From DASPWV01 sp046727855 (GTDB taxonomy: Bacteria > Acidobacteriota > Vicinamibacteria > Vicinamibacterales > UBA2999): a DNA stretch of 10,614 nucleotides. The stretch is from NCBI GenBank assembly GCA_046727855.1, contig JBKPDL010000022.1, forward strand, positions 1-10,614, given 5' to 3'. Shown here in pieces: positions 7,528-10,614 of this stretch. Each line of letters begins with the position of its first letter. The stretch's first letter is position 1. The position numbers were made by a program, and so were the translations under genes. The notes under the pieces are model-generated. The model was not told the DNA's origin, ran no database searches, and saw only the letters and a list, made by a program, of their open reading frames with translations.

Positions 7528-8744
7528 CGGACGGCAAGCCTTTCATACGCCTCTGCGGTACGGCGCACGTACGCCGCGCGGCTGTATTTCGTTGCCGCAA
7601 GCTCGGCAGCCGCTGACGCAAGGCGCCTTCCTTCTTCGGGACGATCGATCAAATCCGCGATCGCGGCGGCAAACGCTCCGGGCTCGGGCGGGACCAGTCG
7701 TCCAACGTCCGGGTTCAACACCTGGGTATGCGTCAGCAGATCCGTCGCGACGATCGGCTTGCCCGATCGCAGATACGAGTAAATCTTGAGCGGCGTGTTG
7801 GTGCCGCGGATACGCGGTGAGACGAGAATGTCGCACGCCTGCACGAACGACGGAATATCGCGCGCCGGTTGCTGTCCCGTGAAAATCATGATGGCTCCCG
7901 CGCCTCGCTCGTCCGCCACGGCACGCGCACGGATCACCTGCTCGGGGTCTCCCCCGACCAGGAGCACGCGCGCGCGGGGATGCGTGCGCGCCAGCATCGC
8001 TGCGGCATGCGTCAACATGTCAACGCCTTGATAGGCCTCGAAGGTTCCGGTGTAAAGAATCAGCGGCGCGTCGTTGGGAATCTGCCAACGCGGACGCACC
8101 GCATCGCACCCGATCGACGGCGCGTCCTCGACATCGCCGCCCATGACGTTTTCGATCAGCAGCGCGCGATCACCGACGCCCTTGTCTGCGACGGCGTCCT
8201 GCAGCTCGCGACAAATCGTAATCACCACCTGCGACCCATGGACCATTTGATCCTCGGCCCACGAAAACATGCGCACGAGCGATGACGAGCGGCTGTATCG
8301 GAAATTGCCGAGCTGCTGCGGCAGACTCGAATGCATGTCGTAGAGGTGCGGGATGCGCAGCCACTTCGCGAGCCAGACGCCAACTAGCCCCATCTCCTCG
8401 TGCGAGTGGATCGCATCGTATCGCGTCGTCAGCGCGCGCCGGACGATGGTGAACACCATGAGCGCGTCGAGCAGCAGCTTCGTGCCGGACGGGCCAATTC
8501 TGACTTTGCGCACGAACGGCGGCCGCCACGATCGGAAGATCCGCAGGTTCGGCAGATCGACGTCGCGGCCAAGCGGATAGGTCACGAGATCAACGTGATG
8601 GCCCAACTCACCGAGGGCTTTGATCCGGTGATATTCGCTAAATGGGGTGCCGCGAGGCTCGAAAAAGGGCTCCGGCGCCAGCATCAGAATTCGAAGCGGC
8701 CGGGTGGCGGTCGAAGGCGGGTCGTCCGGTCGGGAAATCTCCAA
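7524..8744 (-). CDS. GT4-like glycosyltransferase with an atypical donor-site motif, first gene of the glycan locus
   Basis: The start chosen here gives 406 residues. The N-terminal half begins LRILMLAPEPFFEPRGTPFSEYHRI, the first beta strand and loop of GT4 enzymes. The C-terminal half has ILYTGTFEAYQGVD and RVLLVGGDPEQV. Where EX7E is expected it reads SPRIRGTNTPLKIYSYLRSGKPIVATD, with the first Glu replaced and Tyr at the second, a variant of the fold. The frame is open to 9086, but that would run through the divergent lipoprotein gene at 8905, so the true start is downstream. TTG 8744 is preferred: GGAG lies at 8748-8751 (only 3 bases away) and a TATAAT box at 8769-8774. ATG 8900 is an alternative but has no promoter room. 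The stop overlaps the epimerase start. Confidence 0.85.
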   Translation of the reverse strand: MEISRPDDPPSTATRPLRILMLAPEPFFEPRGTPFSEYHRIKALGELGHHVDLVTYPLGRDVDLPNLRIFRSWRPPFVRKVRIGPSGTKLLLDALMVFTIVRRALTTRYDAIHSHEEMGLVGVWLAKWLRIPHLYDMHSSLPQQLGNFRYSRSSSLVRMFSWAEDQMVHGSQVVITICRELQDAVADKGVGDRALLIENVMGGDVEDAPSIGCDAVRPRWQIPNDAPLILYTGTFEAYQGVDMLTHAAAMLARTHPRARVLLVGGDPEQVIRARAVADERGAGAIMIFTGQQPARDIPSFVQACDILVSPRIRGTNTPLKIYSYLRSGKPIVATDLLTHTQVLNPDVGRLVPPEPGAFAAAIADLIDRPEEGRRLASAAAELAATKYSRAAYVRRTAEAYERLAVR

Positions 8745-8747
8745 TAT

Positions 8748-8751
8748 CTCC
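8748..8751 (-). promoter_or_regulatory. candidate ribosome binding site GGAG for TTG 8744
   Basis: GGAG lies 3 bases before TTG 8744 on the minus strand. The spacing is short, so this supports the chosen start only moderately. It lies about 10 bases downstream of the transcription start predicted from the TATAAT box. Confidence 0.35.
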
Positions 8752-8765
8752 GCGTGACTCAGCGG

Positions 8766-8807
8766 TTGATTATATCTGATTGATGGGCTTACAGTTAGGC
8801 GCAACTG
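8766..8807 (+). promoter_or_regulatory. weak candidate promoter and dyad upstream of the lipoprotein gene
   Basis: On the plus strand TTGATT (8766-8771) and TACAGT (8790-8795), 18 bases apart, each match four of six sigma-70 positions. CAGTT (8792-8796) and AACTG (8803-8807) form a 5-bp dyad around 6 bases, overlapping the proposed -10 and close to the opposing TATAAT box. It could be an operator serving both directions. The rest of 8745-8904 shows only the Shine-Dalgarno sequence of the lipoprotein gene. Confidence 0.25.
8769..8774 (-). promoter_or_regulatory. perfect -10 box TATAAT for the glycan locus
   Basis: The minus strand reads TATAAT in an otherwise GC-rich window, about 25 bases before the TTG start. 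This predicts transcription from about 8762 and a very short leader. The -35 region is poor (best CTAACT at 18-base spacing), so activator help or chance is possible. In the overlong reading frame these bases encode Tyr-Asn, another sign that the frame upstream is not coding. Confidence 0.45.
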
Positions 8808-8904
8808 GGCAGGCGCGTAAAGTCGCCAGCCCGTCGCTCCGATAACCGATTCGTGATCAACAGGCGCACTCCCAGCGCCAGAAGCCGGCTCTGAGGGCAT
8901 CGCG

Positions 8905-10149
8905 ATGCGGTTCCGCAACATCTCTCTGGTTGTCCTTTGTATGTCGCTCGCCGCGAGCGCTTGCGAACGGATAAAAAGCACCAATCCATTAGGTCCGGAC
9001 GTGGCTGGACCGATTCCGGGGGTCCAGATCATTTCGCCAGTTCCGCTCGATCCGCCGCAAGGCGGCGAAGTGATCTTTACTGGCACGCCGGTGACGCTGA
9101 CGGCGCAGAACGCGACGACAAACGGTGAGCGTCAGGTTTATCTGCGATTCGAAGTCGCCGGCGACGTCAACTTCCAACGCATCGTCCATCAAGCCGATCG
9201 CGTTGAGATGGGTGGCAGCGGCCGAACGGCGTACCGCATGCCCGAACCGCTCGGTGCCGGCGCCACCTATTACTGGCGCGTCAAAGGACTCGATGGCGCG
9301 AACAGCAGCGAGTACTCGTTTCCGTCGGCGTTCACCGTCAAGGATGACGTGATCATCGAGACGCCGGTACCGATTGAGCCGCTCGGCGCGATCACAACGA
9401 ACAAGCCGAACTTCCGCGTGCGGAACGGCCGCATTTCGGGCACCTCCGGCGTGTACTACCGTTTCGAAATTGCGACGGCGCCGGACCCCAACGCCATCGC
9501 CGCCGTCATCACTGTGGCGCCGGGTGCGACTGGTGAAACCAGCATCTCCCTGGGTGACCTGCCCTACGCGCGCACCTTGTATTGGCGTGTGCATGGAAGC
9601 GACGGGACCAAGCAGAGTACGTACTCGCAGGTCGTCTCGTTCACGACGCCGCAACCGCCGCCGGTCGTCCTTCCGCCGACCACTCCGAGCCCCACGCCGC
9701 CGACCACTCCGAGCCCCACGCCGCCAACCAATCCGAGCCCTGGCGGTGGCGGCGGCGGTGGCGGGCGCACACCGGATCCGGCGCCAGGCCAACGGCTGCC
9801 GCTTCCGAACATGGCTCACGTCGTCGAGCAGGTCGCGGCCATGAGCTCGAACCTGGATCGCGATTCATGCGGCACTTGGCTGTTTATGGATTATCTGGTC
9901 GACACGCTGCGCACGCACGACACGCGCTGGGGCTACAACTGGAAGCGTGGCAACGTCGGCGATCCGTCACACGACGTAGTTGCCTATCACTGGGGCCGCG
10001 GGCCGGATGAAGGTTCGACTGAGGTTTACCTGATCGATGTCATCGGCGGGCACTGCAGTGCCGGCGCGCGACCGACGTGGATTGACGTCACCGATGCGAC
10101 GTATAGTGCCGGCGGCGTTGGCCGGTGGACAGGGCGGGGGCGTTTCTGA
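8905..10149 (+). CDS. predicted lipoprotein: two beta-sandwich repeats, Pro/Gly hinge, unknown C-terminal domain
   Basis: A 414-residue exported protein. GAGGG (8893-8897) stands 7 bases before the ATG. A signal peptide ends in the lipobox LAASAC with Cys20 as lipidation site. Two related units follow (about 40-145 and 151-248), each ending in a matching strand pair: YYWRVKGLDGANSSEYS (122-138) and LYWRVHGSDGTKQSTYS (225-241). They look like fibronectin-III or Ig-like sandwiches by pattern. A hinge of PPTTPSPT repeats (about 257-279) and eight glycines leads to a C-terminal domain (about 298-397). That domain has two cysteines (322, 384), a possible disulfide, and conserved-looking stretches WGYNWKRGN, VVAYHWGRGPDEG and VYLIDVIGGHC. 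I do not recognise this domain. Surface or periplasmic location is likely. It is divergent from the glycan locus, so a functional link is possible but unproven. Confidence 0.85.
   Translation: MRFRNISLVVLCMSLAASACERIKSTNPLGPDVAGPIPGVQIISPVPLDPPQGGEVIFTGTPVTLTAQNATTNGERQVYLRFEVAGDVNFQRIVHQADRVEMGGSGRTAYRMPEPLGAGATYYWRVKGLDGANSSEYSFPSAFTVKDDVIIETPVPIEPLGAITTNKPNFRVRNGRISGTSGVYYRFEIATAPDPNAIAAVITVAPGATGETSISLGDLPYARTLYWRVHGSDGTKQSTYSQVVSFTTPQPPPVVLPPTTPSPTPPTTPSPTPPTNPSPGGGGGGGGRTPDPAPGQRLPLPNMAHVVEQVAAMSSNLDRDSCGTWLFMDYLVDTLRTHDTRWGYNWKRGNVGDPSHDVVAYHWGRGPDEGSTEVYLIDVIGGHCSAGARPTWIDVTDATYSAGGVGRWTGRGRF
9673..9740 (+). repeat. 24-base tandem repeat encoding the PPTTPSPT hinge
   Basis: Two identical 24-base units (9673-9696, 9697-9720) and a third, partial unit with two substitutions (9721-9740) encode Pro-Pro-Thr-Thr-Pro-Ser-Pro-Thr. 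Because 24 is a multiple of three, copy changes would alter hinge length without breaking the frame. A GGC/GGT-rich poly-glycine tract follows directly. Confidence 0.95.
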
Positions 10150-10211
10150 AGAACTAGCCAAGGGCCCTGCCCTTGATATCCGGCTAACTCCGCGGCCCTT
10201 GGCTAGTTCTT
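10149..10211. repeat. 18-bp perfect inverted repeat, possible terminator of the lipoprotein gene
   Basis: AAGAACTAGCCAAGGGCC (10149-10166) is exactly complementary to 10194-10211, with a 27-base loop. The first base is the last base of the lipoprotein stop codon. The right arm is followed by TGTTGTTGG, a weak T-rich run, so termination is plausible but not classical. Inside, AAGGGC (10160-10165) can instead pair with GCCCTT (10169-10174) across 3 bases, so two mutually exclusive folds exist. Confidence 0.6.
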
Positions 10212-10222
10212 GTTGTTGGCTT

Positions 10223-10239
10223 GGCGCGCTCCGCGCGCC
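10223..10239. repeat. tight GC hairpin, 7-bp stem
   Basis: GGCGCGC (10223-10229) and GCGCGCC (10233-10239) are perfectly complementary around a 3-base loop TCC. No T-run follows on either strand. It sits between the two larger inverted repeats. Confidence 0.55.
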
Positions 10240-10241
10240 GT

Positions 10242-10301
10242 AGACCGTTATGCGGGTCCACAACGCGTACAAAATTCACGTCTGTGGCGGCATAACGGTC
10301 T
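10242..10301. repeat. 12-bp perfect inverted repeat with an inner bulged stem
   Basis: AGACCGTTATGC (10242-10253) pairs exactly with GCATAACGGTCT (10290-10301). Inside, after an asymmetric internal loop (GGGT against CG), CCACA (10258-10262) pairs with TGTGG (10283-10287), and after a bulged C, ACG pairs with CGT. The result is a long bulged hairpin with a 13-base loop. Its nature is unknown; a folded-DNA recombination site or RNA structure is conceivable. Confidence 0.55.
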
Positions 10302-10614
10302 TAGAATCGAAGAACTGACAACGAAGCACCTCGAACCGGCATCGACGGCGCGCGCCGCGCTGTCGCGCATGCGGGGCGAAACGTGTCCGCAGCGCGCCGC
10401 ACAGGGTGCCGAAAAATCGCGCGGAGGCCGCCCTGGAACAGGCCGTGCGAGTCACCACGGTGGTGCAACCCGCGACTGGGGACCTCGCTACCCATCAGGC
10501 TCTCGCGCGACCGCCACGGGGTCCATGGCCGCAGCGTGATTTTTCCGGCGCGCGGAGGCCACGTTCTCGCCACGAATGCGGGACAGCGCGAAAGCAGCGC
10601 CCTCTGTCTGTTGC
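10302..10614. other. no supportable gene; contains two diverged inverted copies of a roughly 60-base segment
   Basis: All open frames here are Arg/Ala/Gly-rich and look like shadows. The one structure is an inverted pair. 10356-10399 matches the reverse complement of 10546-10590 at 38 of 44 aligned positions with a one-base gap, and after an 11-base gap both continue with GAAAAATC. Translated, they read LSRMRGE on the plus strand and LSRIRGENVASARR on the minus strand, suggesting related, now broken coding pieces. A minor near-palindrome CACCAC-G-GTGGTG lies at 10453-10465. Confidence 0.5.

Noticed and set aside
8745..9086. N-terminal extension of the first glycosyltransferase to 9086
   Set aside because: It would overlap the divergent lipoprotein gene, includes the TATAAT box as codons, and has low-complexity content unlike the family's N-terminus.
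8989..9819. 276-residue minus-strand frame
   Set aside because: It is Arg-rich and low in information, lying fully inside the lipoprotein gene, whose signal peptide, repeats and codon pattern are coherent.
10149..10301. Integron attC site
   Set aside because: GTTATGC and GCATAAC look like core sites, but their order is reversed relative to RYYYAAC...GTTRRRY, one core base mismatches, and no integrase is present. Reading the minus strand from GCATAAC to GTTAGCC gives only weak arm pairing. A covariance-model scan would settle it.
10210..10539. 109-residue plus-strand frame, and the opposing 10301-10573 frame
   Set aside because: Both are Arg/Ala/Gly-rich without motifs or ribosome sites and run through the inverted repeats.

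Overview
The window is GC-rich, tightly packed bacterial DNA with little intergenic space, and genes are often joined by 4-10 base overlaps. The gene content and style (many GT4 glycosyltransferases, a lipoprotein of tandem beta-sandwich repeats with a novel C-terminal domain, heptamer AGTTCAA arrays) fit a soil-type Gram-negative. Acidobacteriota of the Vicinamibacteria kind is my best guess, but this is inference and no rRNA or other marker is present.

Region 1 (1-1756, minus strand) is a compact unit read right to left: ttcA (tRNA 2-thiocytidine synthetase), then dtd (D-aminoacyl-tRNA deacylase), then a CPBP-family membrane protease cut off by the window start. Spacings are 7 and 3 bases. 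Two of the three act on tRNA. A short plus-strand ORF (1789-1965) encodes a 58-residue, two-helix membrane protein, divergent from ttcA with only 32 bases between the start codons.

Region 2 (2047-8744, minus strand) is a glycan-assembly locus. In transcription order it holds a GT4 glycosyltransferase, an extended-SDR sugar epimerase/dehydratase, a second GT4 enzyme, a large multi-pass GT-C-like membrane protein, and a third GT4 enzyme. The first two overlap by GTGA, the next pair can couple through ATGA, and the last two are 7 bases apart. The likely product is a surface or lipid-linked glycan; its structure cannot be read from the sequence. The locus is interrupted at 6325-6529 by two arrays of a 7-base repeat in inverted orientation, the most unusual DNA in the window. 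One array touches the Shine-Dalgarno sequence of a TTG-started glycosyltransferase.

Region 3 (8745-8904) is a divergent control region with a perfect TATAAT box for the glycan locus and a good ribosome site for the plus-strand lipoprotein gene (8905-10149). That lipoprotein has two beta-sandwich repeats, a Pro/Thr/Ser plus poly-Gly hinge encoded by 24-base repeats, and a cysteine-containing C-terminal domain I do not recognise.

Region 4 (10149-10614) has no convincing gene but is dense in structure. It holds three successive perfect inverted repeats (18, 7 and 12 bp), followed by two diverged inverted copies of a roughly 60-base segment. It may be a terminator cluster, a mobile or integron-like remnant, or decayed coding DNA; this part most needs a database search.
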